Source: Gelatoporia subvermispora B (lineage: Eukaryota; Basidiomycota; Agaricomycetes; Polyporales; Gelatoporiaceae). From it: a stretch of 64,000 nucleotides of DNA. Every line of letters begins with the position of its first letter. Position 1 is the stretch's first letter. The position numbers were made by a program, and so were the translations under genes. The notes beneath the pieces were generated by a model. That model saw only the letters and a list, made by a program, of their open reading frames with translations, was not told where the DNA came from and searched no databases. The stretch spans positions 550,895 through 614,894 of the forward strand of contig KB445804.1 in NCBI GenBank assembly GCA_000320605.2, given 5' to 3'. Below, piece after piece: positions 36,585-49,666 of the stretch.

Positions 36585-39500
36585 TCATCGAACGTTTGAG
36601 CTCGCGCCAGACGCCGTGCCAGGTCGTTCATCACCGCCATCGGTGGGCCGTGGTCCAGCAGGAGAGCCTTGGCCGCCAGCAGAGCTGTTTTGTGAGGAAT
36701 AGGGACGCTGTCCGGGTCCACCAAGTTCGCTAGAAGGACGCTGCGCATTGTCGAATGGAGGGGCAAAGCGTGCGTCGAAGGCTGATCCGCCAGTCATCTG
36801 CATACTGAGGGGGTTCATCCCCATGCCTCCCATACCGCCCATTCCCAACCCAGGGCTCATCCCAGGGCTCATCCCGGGAGACATGGCTGGGTTCATGCCC
36901 GGTCCCATTCCCATCCCTTGACCCATCATTGGCATGCCCATCATAGACATGCGCGGGTCGAAACCACCCATACCCATGCTGTTACCGGTCATCATGGGAT
37001 TGAGAGGTGCAGGACCGCCGCCGCCTTCGCCGCCAACTTGCGATCCAGCCGTAGAGAAGGCCATCATAGCTTGTTGATAAGCCTGAGCTGCGGCTTGTTG
37101 CGCAGCGAACAGTTGCTGAGGGTTGGCGAAGCCAGGCATCATCCCAGGATATCCCCATCCTCCCGTCATCATGGGATTCATACCCATCATCATCGGGTTC
37201 ATCATCATCGGATTGTAGCCACTGAATTGAGGTATCATTCCGCCATACATGGACCCGCCTTGTTGCATCTGGTCGAGTTGCTGGCGCTGGAAGTCGTCCA
37301 ATTTGCGCTGTCGCTCTTCTGCCATTCGCTTCTCGCGCTCACGTTCCGTCAACGCGGCTCCGAGACCACCTTCGCGCTTGCGCTCGCGTTCGTGGGCAGT
37401 GACAGCACCGAGTAAGCCTGTCTGGGGTGGTGGTGGTTTGTTGGGAACGTTGATCAATGATGCACCTGTCTCCCTCGCCAGCTCTTCCTGTCTTTTGGCC
37501 GACCTGTCTTGCTTATCTTGCAGGCCAGCGGATAGGAGGCCATGAGGCGCAAAGGCCTTCGTCATGGTCGCAGCCGGAGGCTCCATTTGGATGAACGTAT
37601 CCTTCGCTGGTTCCTGAGGTTTCCCAGGCTCGAGAACTTGGCTCCATATCGTATGGCGCTGCGCCGGGGGCGCGGGATATTCCGAGTTTGGTCTGAGCTG
37701 AGGCTGAGGTGAGGGCTGAAGGCGGGGGCCGCCAGGGTGGTAGCTGAACCGCCCAGCCTCAGAGTACTGGTCTGATACCATACGGCGCGGCATGGGTGCT
37801 TCGTAGTGCTCGTCCCCATCACCTGTCACGGTGTCAGCGACATTGCCACATATGTATGATGGGAACGTACCGGGCGTCCTTTGTCCTGGTGGCACCTGCG
37901 GCAAGTCGCGGGTCCGTCGGGGAGAGTAACCTCCGACGCTCGCGTCGCCAGTGGACCTCGCTGGGGAAAGGCCACGATTCTCCGGGTATGCGTTGAGTGA
38001 ACCAGAGGGTGCCGGCATACCGCGTTGGGGAAGCCTCCCTGCCATGCGCGGCGGGGGCTCGACGTCAGAGTCCGCGTCCTCGTCATCGTCCTCTTCTTCC
38101 TCTTCTTCCTCGTCGCTGCTCTCGCCCCAAGCGCCGCAATCAACGTTGCGCTTTTTGCCATTCGTGCGACCTGGACGATTGACCGCAGCTTGCTGAGCCG
38201 CCTGTTGGGCCTGGGCCTTCGCTTTCCGTTCCGCGGCTTGCCTGGATGGAGCGAACGATGACCGGTACTGCTGCTTGGTGCGGGCCGATGGTGACGCCGG
38301 AGGCTCGATAACCTCGGGAATAGGTGGCGGGGGAGGAATAGAAGTAGGGGAGGCCGGCTTCTGCGAGGGCGACTGTTGCGTTGCGGGTGCACGCTCTTCC
38401 TGCTCCAGGAAGGTCAGCGCAGCGAGCGCGTCGGCGTCGGGGTCTTCCACTGAAGCAGCATGCAGGGCCGCTCCAGAGACTGAAGGTACGTCGGATTGGT
38501 CAATGTCGCCCATATCGGCCTCGTCGTCTTCGTCGTCTTGTTCGTCAGGATAGTCGAGAACGACTGAATTTCGCGTTACGGCTGACTGCCTGCCAGCGGG
38601 CGCACGTGCACCAGATGGCTTACGTACGACACCTGTTCTGGAAGGAGCCGCGGGGATTGCCGGCTCAGGCGTCGTCAGGCTCGTTTGGGAACGGCCAGCC
38701 GAGGTCGAGGCTGTCGCACTGGCTGGCGTGCGACGCTCAGCCGGTGGCGGTGAAGGTAAAGGTGGTGAGGCTGCAAATCGAGGTGGATTGGTATACTTCG
38801 GTTGTAGGGGAGGCACCACCGGGGAGCGGTATGAATACGAAGGCGAATCAGACTCGGATTCTTCTTCATCAGTACTATGCACTTCGGGTGGTGGACGTCC
38901 TCGATGAACCGTGACGGAAGGCTTTTCTTCCCGCATCTGATGCATATAGTACAACGCACCAGCCTCGCCCAGAATGTCATCAGCTTCGCCATGTTGCGGC
39001 CGAGTAGGAGATGAGGTCGCGGGAGGTACAGGGGAATGTGGCGTGGTCTCAGGACGCGACGGAGGTCTCATGGGTGACGCGAGGGAATATGGTGATGATA
39101 GTACAGATGTCCGCGACGGCGGTCTTTGTAGTGCTGCATGTGACGAAGTATGTGCAGACGATGACGGTGGGTACATCGATGGGGTCGATTTGCCAGTGGG
39201 AGACATAACTCTTGACGGACCTGCGGATGACCGAATGTCTGTTTCGGGCTCAGGGGACTGGGCTTTCTCAGAAATGGACTGAGGTCCCACAGCTTTTGCG
39301 AGTGTCACTCCTATTCGAGACGAACCGTGGTCAGAATTGGACTCGAGTTTGGACTCCGGCCGCGAACTAGTACCGGCACTCGGTGGTGGTTGCAGCTCCG
39401 ATGATCCAGTCTTTCCTGGATGTAGGCCTCCGCTGGGCGGTGGGCTGACGTCGATGGGACTTGTGACTACGGGTTGGCCAAAGACCGAGGTAGAGTCCTG

Positions 39501-41741
39501 TACGTTCTCTGGTATCGTGATAGACTGTAGATGACCCGGAGAAGTCCGCGGAGGATTGGTTTCTCCAGATAGTGAACGGCTGGGACCGTGGCTCCGCTCA
39601 GTAATTGGAGTGAGGGGACGCTTGTCCGGCACCTCTGGAGGAGTCTGCTCTGAAAATGAACTATCGAAATTTAGTGGCGGCAGCTGCATGGACAGACGAT
39701 CGGCAGGCCTTGTATCTTCGTGACTACCACCGTTCGAGTCACCGGGAGGTATTGGCGGAAGAACCGGGGGCTGGTTGTGAGACGAGCCCGGTCCACCCAA
39801 ACCTAGAGGTTGACCAGCTTGCATGTTCTTGAACGATTTGTCTGGATGTTCCGGCCCGTGACCAGGGCCTTCCATACGCTCTAACAGTATGTTGTTGAAG
39901 CCTCTTCTAATATATGGGGTTTTTTCTTCACGTGGATCCACAGACTCAGCGAATTCACGGTCCAAAAAGAGCAACTGAAGGACTTGTGAGTCAATGTTTG
40001 CGCGATGCCACAAAAGCACTCACATCTCGGTGTGGCCCGATCGGATACGCGAACATCATCGACCGCGGATCTCGAGGGTCCCAGCTATACATACGTGGAC
40101 GCCCGTATAGCTCAAATGCGTCATGGATCGCTGCACGTATAAATCAGGACATCACCTCGAAGTTACAGTTCACATGCTTACAAATGATCCACTTGAGCAT
40201 CTCAGAGGCCATATTGTTCGGTCCTTCAAGTTCAGGCATGACGAGGAGCCAGCCTTCCCGTGACCGCATGGTCCCGGCCATCTCTTCATCACCCAAGTGT
40301 CCCTCGAGCTTCATGAGCGTACTGCGACTGATCAACTCCGGGCGTTCAGGATAGACAGCAAAAGCCTGGGATATCTCGTCCATCGTCAGGACGGCCTTCT
40401 TCCTATCCTTTGGCTTCTGCGTTGTGAACAATTGCAACAAAGGTCTGGCTGGCACTATTCGTTGCGGGCTTCTGTCGCGGGTGAATAAGTTCGAGACGCG
40501 TTTTTTACGCAGCGCATTATGTTGCTGCGTAGGTCCTGGAAGATGCCCGTGATCGTTCGAGGAGATGGGTGATCCATCAGGTGCATGCACACCTGCGGTG
40601 ACGACCATCCACAACCGTTTCCAGTCCGTTTGTCCAGAGACCCGGATTCTAACCCATCCTTCCATGCGTCCCTGAACAAGCGGTGTAGGCGCGTCTCTGC
40701 CTGTAGTGAGCGTAAATTGGCGTGCAACATTGAAAGTGAGGTTTCGTACCATCATTTAGACTGATTCGGATCAAATGGGCTGTATAAATCTCCTCAAGAC
40801 GAGACTTTTCCCAAGCGCTAAGTCGAAGAGCAGCGGTCCAAGAGATCAGTGCTTGCGGCGTCGGACACGAAAAGAAAAACAAGTTCGACCCTGCGGTGTT
40901 GAGTGTAAATACATAGGGGTATTTCTTTGGAGGAGATATATCCGTGGCGGGAACCGTGATGGAACCCAATACGTTGACAAACTACAGGTGTTGTGCTATT
41001 AGCGCCATGGTCATGCGCGCACCGTACACTACTTACAGCGTCCATGACATTCAAGTATGTTGGCGGCACCTGTCTGCCCTGTTTGCTCGCTTCCTCAATC
41101 TCCTGCATATCCCATACGCTCATCGTTGTCCCGCCCAGCTGTGCCCATACATCTCGCCAGCCCTCTTCCTTTGTCGGCCTCTGCCCGTCGGGCTGACGTT
41201 CTATTTTTCGTACAAGTGGGCCAGAGAAGTACACTTTGTGTGCATGGGCCATAGTAAGTTGCACAGCAGAGCGAATTTCGGGATGCAGCTGAGTAGTTGG
41301 TGTATGCGGGACCGAAGACATAGACCGGGCAAGTCTCGGAGAAGTCGGCTCGGGTTGAGGGGAGGCGCCCCGTGCTGGGGGAGTGAGAGGTTGTTGGGTC
41401 GGAAGTGGACTTTGAGTATGCATGTCGACCGAGTTCGAATGATCTGCTCGTCGATTGCGATCAGGTGCAGGTGCATTGGTAGCAGGAGGTGTAAGGGGAG
41501 TAGCCGGCTCAGTATTTTGTTGTCTGCGAAAGATAGAAAAGGAAGAAGATGTGCGGTGGTGACCAGCCGGAGATGTCGCAGGTGGGCTCGCGGGAATTGG
41601 CTGGGGCGGCGGTGAAGGTGGCGGGAAGTCAAGAGACTGGCGGCGTTGCTCCTCGTGCTGCTTCCATTGCTGCAGTTGCGACGGAGAGATGAACCCTTGG
41701 TGTCGGCTGTCCCACCTGGGACTCGTCGTACCGGAACTCAT
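36585..41741 (-). CDS. CAF120/SKG3-type PH-domain protein (CCR4-NOT-associated)
   Basis: Exons 41037-41741, 40750-40981, 40182-40700, 40024-40130, 37871-39974 and 36585-37822 join to 1634 residues. After a Pro/Ser-rich N-terminus comes a PH-like region: VYFSGPLVRKIERQPDG, EGWRDVWAQLGGTTMSVWD, YVFTLNTAGSNLFFFSCPTPQALISWTAALRLS. Then a second conserved block (GRMEGWVRIRVSGQTDWKRLWMVV, then FELYGRPRVYSWDPRDP and LLFLDREFAESVDPREEKTP). The remaining 1000 residues are low complexity, ending in Met/Gly/Pro-rich repeats (NPMMMGMNPMM, GMSPGMSPGMSPG). Yeast Caf120 and Skg3 have this PH plus disordered layout; Caf120 co-purifies with CCR4-NOT. The last intron (37823-37870, 48 nt) is stop-free and a multiple of three, but has good GTACGT, CTGAC and CAG signals. 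Confidence 0.85.
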
Positions 41742-42025
41742 GAGCAGTGGACTGGTTGGCGTGCTCGTCGCCGTGAATGAGAGAAAGTAATCAAGAACAA
41801 TCGCCCAGTCCCCGCGCCCACGGGCGCGATCATGCCCGTGAGTGTGACGGTCCCGTGATGCACCACACACCGTGACGTCATTTCGTGACATCCGCGAGGC
41901 GCAGAGGCGCCCGGCGAGATCGCAATCCGTCACATAGGTTACAGGTCACGATTTCTGTCACGCCTGGTCTACGAGTCGAGCTGGTCGCAGGCCGAGGCAA
42001 GCGTCTCAAGTCGACCGTCTCAACC
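41742..42025. promoter_or_regulatory. Divergent promoter between the CAF120-like gene and the 82-residue gene
   Basis: 284 bp between divergent start codons. It contains several GTGACG/CGTCAC words (for example around 41850-41885 and 41935). No TATA element seen. Confidence 0.4.
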
Positions 42026-42333
42026 ATGCCGATACTTTCAAACGTCCTCGGATTCTCTCTCTTTGGTCTCGCGTCACGCCTGGGACAGCTCAGCATTGAG
42101 CATCGCAAGTTGACCTCCAGTCAGTCGGGCGTTCAGCAAAACAGAGTGCTCAAGTTCGCTAAAACGTGAACTTCACAGACCCTGCGGCTACTGCTCTTTG
42201 CACGGCGGTGTTCGGATACGCTGGTTACTGGGCATGGAGATGGGATGAACGCGCAGCAGTTATTCTGGCCGAGAAGCGTGCCCAGATTGAGGAGCACAAG
42301 GCCAAGCGAGCTGCTACCGCGGGGGCGCAGTAA
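42026..42333 (+). CDS. Small, probably mitochondrial, membrane protein (82 aa)
   Basis: Exons 42026-42119 and 42179-42333 join in phase 1. The N-terminus (MPILSNVLGFSLFGLASRLG) is amphipathic/hydrophobic. A second hydrophobic segment (ALCTAVFGYAGYWAWRW) is followed by a charged helix (DERAAVILAEKRAQIEEHKAKRA). The size, one membrane anchor and charged helical tail fit accessory subunits of respiratory complexes, but I cannot assign it. The gene has good splice signals (GTCAGT ... CACAG) and is divergent from the CAF120-like gene. Confidence 0.75.
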
Positions 42334-43662
42334 ACCGGAGACTATACCGGTGCAGTCGCCTGAAGGTACGCCGGTTTTCCGTGGGCATTTAGCTTTCGTT
42401 GACATGAATGACAGAGGCCCGCTCTATTAGCAGATGAGACAGCATCATTTCGTCATTGCATAGATGGCCATCGTACACGGGATTGTACAACGAATGTCAT
42501 TAAGGATTCCTCGCGGGCCTGCGAAAGAGATATTGGGGATACAATGAACAAGGAGTTGCACCCGCTAGTTCTCAATACATCAATGATACGGAGAATTGTC
42601 TTGCCATAGTCCTGCCACCTTCGTAGAGACAGGCGCTACAAACCCTGGCCTGCATCCCGACTTCGACCGTTGTCGTGCATCTATGTGTCTCTCGTGCAAC
42701 CATGCAGATTCGAGATTGTTAGGTCTCGAGTGAGTCAATAGTTCTATACTTAACAGTCTACTTCCCGCATCGATCATCCTCCAAACGCCGCCATAACAAT
42801 GCGCCGAGTTGACACATACTCAAAAGCCTTGCTTGAGTGCTGCATCACGCACTTTCCCAAAGTGCGGGTAAGTCAACAGAAAGAGGAACTGGCTAGCATT
42901 CCTGAACGAAGTAAGAGGTGTACAACAATGGGGATCAACCTGCCGGACGCGCAGAAAATAGACATATCTACAAACAAAAAGGACACATGCTTTTGGGAAA
43001 CAAGGTGGGCAATGCATGTGAGAACAGCCTGCGACAGTAGTTGTCACAGCAGACTAAACAAGCGATTTGGAGGAAATGCAGCTTGAGCTAGCTGGATACG
43101 TGTACACAGAAGAAATGGTGCAAAACAAACTGGGAACAGATAGTGAAACATGAATCAGTAAGAGGGAAAGAGGAGGATGGTGACAGGTGAAACAAGCATG
43201 CTGTACATGTTGTACATGTTGTACACATGAACCTACTGGTATACAAGGTGCAAGGTGCTAACATTGGCGCACGGTGTGGATAAGAACCGGGCGCAGCAGG
43301 CCCGCAGGCGGCACGAGATGGAGCAGCGCGGAGATCGAGTTGCGACCAGATGTCGAGAGGGAGAATAAGCAAGGAGCGTTGTGGTGACCGGCGACTAGAA
43401 GTACAGAAAAAGGCGAGGGGTAAGGGAGTGTGGTTCGACGATAGACGTCAGGGAGAGATTCCAGAGCCAGGAATAGGGAGCGTGTGGGGGGCCAACTGGC
43501 TGCATCAGATTGGGAAAGAATGAACGTGTTGTGTCGAGAACTGGGGTAGGGATGGTGCGATGAGCTGCAATGAGCAATAAATATCGCAATGAGTGTTGAA
43601 TGAATCAGAATGGTGAGTGTGGCTGGATATGTTGACAACAGCGGCAGCACGGGCTAGTGCAA
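42334..43662. other. Gene-free stretch with short tandem repeat
   Basis: No supported gene in 1.3 kb. A 95-codon plus-strand frame (42799-43086) begins after a promoter-like pyrimidine stretch but has no recognisable content. The right part probably holds the 3' UTR of the gene at 43663-45384. Confidence 0.35.
43201..43228 (+). repeat. Short tandem TTGTACATG-type repeat
   Basis: About three 9-bp units of TGTACATGT, each with a TGTACA palindrome. On the minus strand it lies about 450 bp beyond the stop of the 43663-45384 gene. Confidence 0.7.
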
Positions 43663-45384
43663 TTACTGCATCTGGAAGGCACTGCCAAGACCAAACCCGG
43701 CACCAACGCCAGGTTCAGTATTCTCCTCGTCCTGCGGCACCAGACTCCCGAAGGAGATCTTCCGGGCCAATTGACGCTGGGGCAATCGCGAGCCCTTTAC
43801 ACGCCGAAGGCCCTTGGACTGAGGGGTCTGCACCACGATCGGAGAGTTCTGCGAGGGTAAGGAGTTCTTGAGAGGGGAGTTGGGGGTCTCGAGGGGTTTA
43901 GGGGTCTTGCGAGGTCTGCGGCCCTCCGAACGTGTAGCGTATCGAGGAGTAGCAGGCATCGCAATGGTGTGCTGAGGCTGGGGGAGCTCCGGACCAAGGA
44001 TACTGGGATTGCGCTGCAGGTTAGCCCTGGGCCGAAGCGTGCGGCGGGGGGTCTCTGCAACAGCCTTCACAGGTGTCCGCGGCGGTTGAGCGTGAGTCTT
44101 GCGAGGGGTCTGAGGTTTCTCGGTCGCGATAGCTGGTGAGGCGGGAGGGGTGGGGGATATCGCTTTCACCCGAGCCCGCTTCGCTTTGATACTCCTGAGC
44201 TTCTCTTCTTCATCAGAAGATGTGACATCGGACTCTTTGCCGTTCAGGTCAATGCTCATGGCTCCTGAACTGCGTCGTGACGTGGCACCGAAGGACGGGG
44301 CCCGCTTGAGTGAGCTTGGTCCATAGAGCAAAGCTCCACCAAATGACTCGGTGCGCTTGATGCGCTGCACACGGGGATCCACAGCGGGGGCGACATAGGA
44401 ATCCGATGAATTAGACATAGAAGACTGGGATCTGCGCAGGCGAGGCAAGCGAGAGCCCGACACGCTGGAGTTCAAAGTCGAGGAGCTGGGTGTCGAAGTG
44501 ATCATAGAAGCAATGAAGGGCGCTCGATCAAGAAGATCGAGGCGGGGGGAGGTTGAACGATCAGAGGGAGGTGCATATGGTTGTTGGGATGTATTGAGAA
44601 TCATACGTTCCGTGCGTTGCAAACGGCGCGATAGACTAGGCGCCATGTGGGTGACAACCAAGATAGCTGGAGCTTAGCAACTTACCGGCTGATGCTTTCA
44701 TTGTCCTTCAAATCCTGCTTAGCGGTCTGCATGAAGTCCATACTGGACTGCCTATACAATGGCCGCCGTGGACCTGTATTCGTTGTCTGCCGTAGCACGT
44801 CGCCTCGGTCGGAGTACTCTTCTTCGGCGATGGTGTCACTATCTGTTCCGTTCGCCGCTACTTCCTTCGCGCGAATACGCGCAAGATCGACAATCTTAGC
44901 ACGCGTAGCGCGTACAGAATGAGGCCATTCGAGAGGGCCTTTCGTCTGAGACACGTTGCGAGCGATCTTATCAAGGAGATTTGAGGGCGGCACAGGACCG
45001 TTGAACGGCGTCAGAAGGTGCGCGGGAAGAGCATCCAGTGTCTAGGTAAATCAGATGCGCAGCATCGCGAGGATAGCGATCGCGTCGGATGTAAGCATAA
45101 TTGGCGATCATGATCGACAAGGGACGCACCCTTGACAGGAACCGCGTCTGCTCCAGCGTCCACTCCCATTCAGTATCGTCTCCGTCGTAACTTGAGCTGT
45201 TCCAACTGTCCGTGCTCTTTCTGTTGTTCGAATTGGGCGTGAAGAGCGGAAGGGGGGACAGACAGTTGGGTGGTGTATGTGGAGTCGAGACGTCCGACAA
45301 TTGGGATGATCTGCGGCTTGAGAGTGGAAGCTGAGAGATTGAAACAGAGAGCGGGGCGACGGCGGCAGAGGGCCGTCCTTGCAT
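43663..45384 (-). CDS. Ser/Pro-rich regulatory-type protein, unknown function
   Basis: Exons 45130-45384, 44686-45041 and 43663-44635 join in frame to 527 residues. The conserved core spans the first splice: WEWTLEQTRFLSR then TLDALPAHLLTPFNGPVPPSNLLDKIARNVS, followed by EWPHSVRATRAKIVDLARIRAKEVA. These two helical blocks are the only parts that look folded. The rest is Ser/Pro/Arg-rich with many SP/TP sites (PPRTPVKAVAETPRRTLRPR, SPTPPASP), as in proteins phosphorylated by cyclin-dependent kinases. A cell-cycle transcription role of the Whi5/Nrm1 kind can be imagined from this layout, but no defining motif was verified. Start at 45384 because it opens the frame directly upstream of the conserved block. 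Confidence 0.75.
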
Positions 45385-48300
45385 ACTGTCCTTACTTGGC
45401 CTAGATAAAAAGAGAGAACGACAGAAAAGGCGAGGGATAGAGTACGGACAATGGGGGAAGGAGTAAGAGCACGGTCTGATTGCTTACGTACTAGCCGAAT
45501 GTAGAAGCCACAGCCACGTTTCGGCTTTAGGGCCGGTCGTTTCGCGATTCAACATTGCCACAGACGCGTCTGGTCGTATGTCGCATGTTGGCCAACGTCC
45601 CGACGGCGACTCAACTCGCGATCAACGCGTTATGGATGTACTTACCGATCGCATCAACTGATGAGAAGATTTCTACGGGCTCTCATAGCGCCAAAACCTT
45701 CGTGTTGGCGCAGCCGAGACGTGGACTGAATGCGGCGCTCACTCACTCCGTCGGTGTCGGAGGGATATCGATTGAGCATGCCAGTTGTACCCTCACCAAG
45801 CACAGGAGCGAGGAGACCTGCGCAAAAATAACAGGAACCCTGTGTGGCTCAGTAAGCTCAGCGGTCGAGGAGCGTTGGGGGAATTCATACCTAGGATGGA
45901 GAACAAACAAGTAACAAGCCCTGAATGCTTTAACTCGCACTCTAGGGGGCCGCCGATATTCACTCGAGTCGCACAAGGTGTTCCTTATAGACCCCGTTGT
46001 AGTGAGTGGAGGGGAAAGAAAGCTTGCTCGCTGGCCGGCGATGGCAGGCGCAGCGATCGCAGCAGATTACGTATCGTGATCTCGCAACCAAGTCGGCAAC
46101 CGTATTTGACTTTCAGCATCGAATCTGATGCAGGCGATACCAGTAGGGCTGAGGTCCTCAGAGGCGTCGAGTACGGGGCGTAAGCAGACTCAGGGGGAGC
46201 ACTGCGAGCGAGTAGATATGAGTTGATTTGTGAGACCGCACTTCTGTCAAAGTGGTGCTCGAATGAGCATGTCACAGCCGAACACGACTAAGTAATACAA
46301 TTCACATGTGCACAGCAAAATTGCATCTGTCACCGGCTTGCTAGCTATAGAAAGAAGTGGCAAGGGCCGGAGATCACAGGAAAATGCCACCGAATGACCA
46401 CGCTTTGAAATGGGGCGCCGGTGCACGGAAAGCGCATAGAAATACTCATAAAATAGAGAGAAAAATACTGACATCGCAGGTGTATGAAACTTCCCGCCGT
46501 TATCGACTTCAGCATGTTCCCACTTAAATGATACTATCATTGTCGGAAAGGATATCTGTCGAATTTGAGGATTGCGCACTCCGTGCCGTACGCGGTGGCC
46601 CGTTCCGCCACATCCCGAGGCCGCAGTTCGCATGCCGCAAGGTTGGTCGTCGATAAGGGAAACATCACGAGCCGGATCATGGTGGCCGAATTGTATATAC
46701 CAGGATGCCAGGAAACCCAGAATCCTGTACAGGAATTTGGTCGCTAATGCATTGATCCGACACAAATATCACAGAAAGTTGCACGATATGTTAGACGGCC
46801 TATTGCGCGAGTCTTTCTGTGTGCTGGGGGTGACTGTGGTGAACTCACCTGGATAGGCGGATATCGCTAGATGCAAGGGTGAGGCGTGGACGGGGCGTGT
46901 AGCCGGTATAGCCCGCTTCCACATCCTTCTCTTCACGTCTTGACATAAGGGAATTCTGATAGATCCTGGGAATACCAGTCAGGCGGCTTCGGTCACAATG
47001 GCGTCCGCCAAATGGGGCGGAAATTACGGGCAGGACGGGGCAGGAGACAGGCACGTCGCAGGGTTGGTTCTGACACACCTCGGAATTTCACGGTACGGCG
47101 AATACGGGAGAACGGCTTTGCAAGGATTAATCGCGGGTGGCGGCCAGAGAGTCGAATGACGAGGTTGTAATAGAAACTGGTATTGAGAGGTAGGACGAGG
47201 AGCTGAGAAGGGTCACGACTCATGACAAGTCTCAGAGCCGCTGTTTCTGCTGATCGTCCGCTATCAATGAAGTTCTGGTAGCTCCTGGAGCGGAACATGT
47301 GCCGTGCCCTTGTCAAGAAGCCACAATATTACTTTGTGGCAGAGACCCCTGGTTATGTGACTAGAAGGAGATAGGACGATCCTAGTCGCACCCAGCGACT
47401 CGCGGCTTGAATGCAATTTGGCGGATGGTATATAATGTCTAGAAAACCGTAAAATGTGTCAAGGGTCTGTGTGACTTCTCGAACCTGCCCTCCCGTTATT
47501 TAAGTCTTCATAAGACCGTGCCATTCCTAACGAAGAGGGTTACTCGCATTCAACGAAGGTCAGAGCCCTCACCGACGATGAGCGGGACTACAGATTACGA
47601 CCATAGAGTTTAAGAGAATATACATCCCCAAACTTGATACTCAAGCACCGAATGACAGCCAAACAGATTCCATTCAAAGGATCTTTGTCGGTCATACCGA
47701 TTGGAGGTAACTTGGCAGCGTGCTGACAAAATCCGGCATCAGTGAACAAGCTTTGAATGCAAATATTACTGTTCACATGCATGCACGAGCTGGATTGAAC
47801 TATCGCCGTGGCGGTGGAGAACGTCTCGTTTTCAGTGTACAATTGGAAGAAGACCCCATTGGATCTGATCACCGATCCTGGATATGCAGCTTTCGTACCC
47901 ATTCCAGTCCATGATCACTAGTAACTTCAGGATCTGCCTGTATTCTTGTTAAGACATGACCGATGGTGGCCTGCTTTCTCCAGCATTAGAAGTTGAGCGG
48001 AGGGATCTGAACAAAACCGCACCTTGTGAGCCGCATGTCAATGTACGTGCGGTAGCGGGACGTAGAGCAAAATCCATGTGAGTCTACTCGTTCGCCGTAA
48101 TAGCTCCAAGCCCGATGTTGACATGATCCTACACGATGAAGGCCTTGCCGCGTACGGAGGTAACATCACAATCGACTCCACGCGCAGAGAGCATTCTAGC
48201 AGAAATCTTAGGCCAGGAGACCTGTCCCGGCAATGGTGAGTACTAAATAGAATCAGAGCACAAGCACAGGCGCCCGAGCAGCGGTTGCCACAGATACTTA

Positions 48301-48408
48301 GAGACAAGAGTACTGCAATTATTACTCCACAATGAAGCCAGTCAATAAGGTTTACAACAAAAGTACAACAACGAAAGGTAGGTGGCCAGATAATCTCGTA
48401 ACAATCCC
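45385..48408. other. 3-kb gene-free stretch
   Basis: No supported gene was found. Open frames at 45555-45914 (+), 45785-46183 (+), 46247-46765 (-, 172 codons) and 47588-47902 (-) have mixed composition, no domain and no matching splice partners. Composition is near neutral. This could be decayed coding or repeat sequence; no terminal repeats or transposase remnants were recognised. Confidence 0.4.
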
Positions 48409-49666
48409 TCACGTCTTCGTCGCAATCTTCCTCGTCAGGGTCCTCAACCGCTCCGCATTCTTCTTCCTCCGCTCGATGTCCACGTCGACGCTTGTGTTGT
48501 TCTTCATTATGCCTGCGTTGTAATTTGGTGCAACGGTGTAACTGCCGAGCTCCCGCTGGGGAATCATGACGGCGTTCTTCCGCACCCGGTTCTTCTCAGT
48601 CTCCTTCGCGCGCGCAAGGATCGCATTGAGCCTCTCGCCTGCACGTCCGGGTTCTCCATCGCCACTCGCGGCAGTCGGGATAATACGGTCACGGTACGAT
48701 GCGCTACGCTTGATGATCGGCCGCGACCACGCGGATACGAGGTCGTTTGCCAGGCGTACGATATCAGGCGTCACGCGCTTGCACTTCGTGTAGAAAATGA
48801 CGACGCGGCCTAACCGTGACTCCTTCAGAACGCTCGTATCGATGAATTCCATCTTCTTCAGAATAGGGAAAAACTCCTTCTGGATGTCGAGGGCAGGGAG
48901 TGACTTGTCTGGGAGAGGTTCTAACCACTTCCGCACACCTTCCAACAAGTTGTTATCAATGATCGACTGGGAGAGTGCAGTTCTAGAATGAAATGAGTGT
49001 GCGCCCCTTTACGGCTAGGAGAGATACTCACTTCCGCAAAACTTCCATGACTTGAGGTAACAGGCGAAGCTTCGCTGTAGCCGGCAGCTTCTCGCGGTTG
49101 GCCTGCTCATCATCTGCTGCAGCAGCAAGCATCGCCTCCCGGAGCCGAGAGACCTCCTCATCAGCATATCGATCAAGCTCTTCCTCAGCATCCTTCTTCT
49201 TCCTCCTCGACCGCGAGCCCTTTTTGGACTTCAAGATAGCCTCAATTTGCGAGTCAAGCCTGATCTTCCTAGCTTCTTCGGGAGGCAGCTGGCTCAGATC
49301 GACTTCCTCGACCTGCTTCCTCTTGCGTTTTCGCTGCGCTGGTTTCCGCTCCCCTTCATCGTCTCCCCTGCGCGTCTTGCGTCTCCTGGGGGCCTTTGTG
49401 ACCTTCTTCTGCACGTATTCGTCACCGGAATCGGCTGACGATTCATCGTCGATAGGGGACTCTTTCCTGGGCCGCTGCTGAGGGGCGTCTGTGAAGTAGT
49501 ATGAGTTAGGGTAAATTATTCGCTTGGGCTAATAACCCAGCACACCTTCCTCAGCGCTGGACAGCTCCGAGTCGGAGCCTCCGAAGACCTCACGCTCAAG
49601 ATCCTACCGGTTGAGAGGAGTCAACTCGTGACTTCGAGTGGCCATAAACAAAGTGCTTACACTCAT
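48409..49666 (-). CDS. SPN1: Transcription elongation factor SPN1/IWS1
   Basis: Exons 49661-49666, 49546-49603, 49032-49488 and 48409-48982 join to 364 residues. An acidic/basic N-terminal part (ESPIDDESSADSGDE, then KRKRKQVEEVDL) leads into the TFIIS N-terminal-type domain: LLPQVMEVLRKTALSQSIID, NLLEGVRKWLEPLPDKSLPALDIQ, EFFPILKKMEFIDTSVLKESRLGRVV, ANDLVSAWSRPIIKRS. The tail is basic. Spn1/IWS1 binds Spt6 and RNA polymerase II during elongation. Length fits the fungal family. The first coding exon has only six bases (ATGAGT), chosen because GTAAGC follows it and the next exon is otherwise without a start. The gene is divergent from AVT3. Confidence 0.9.

Noticed and set aside
46247..46765. 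172-codon minus-strand frame
   Set aside because: Mixed composition, no domain, no splice partner or promoter evidence; kept only as part of the gap description.
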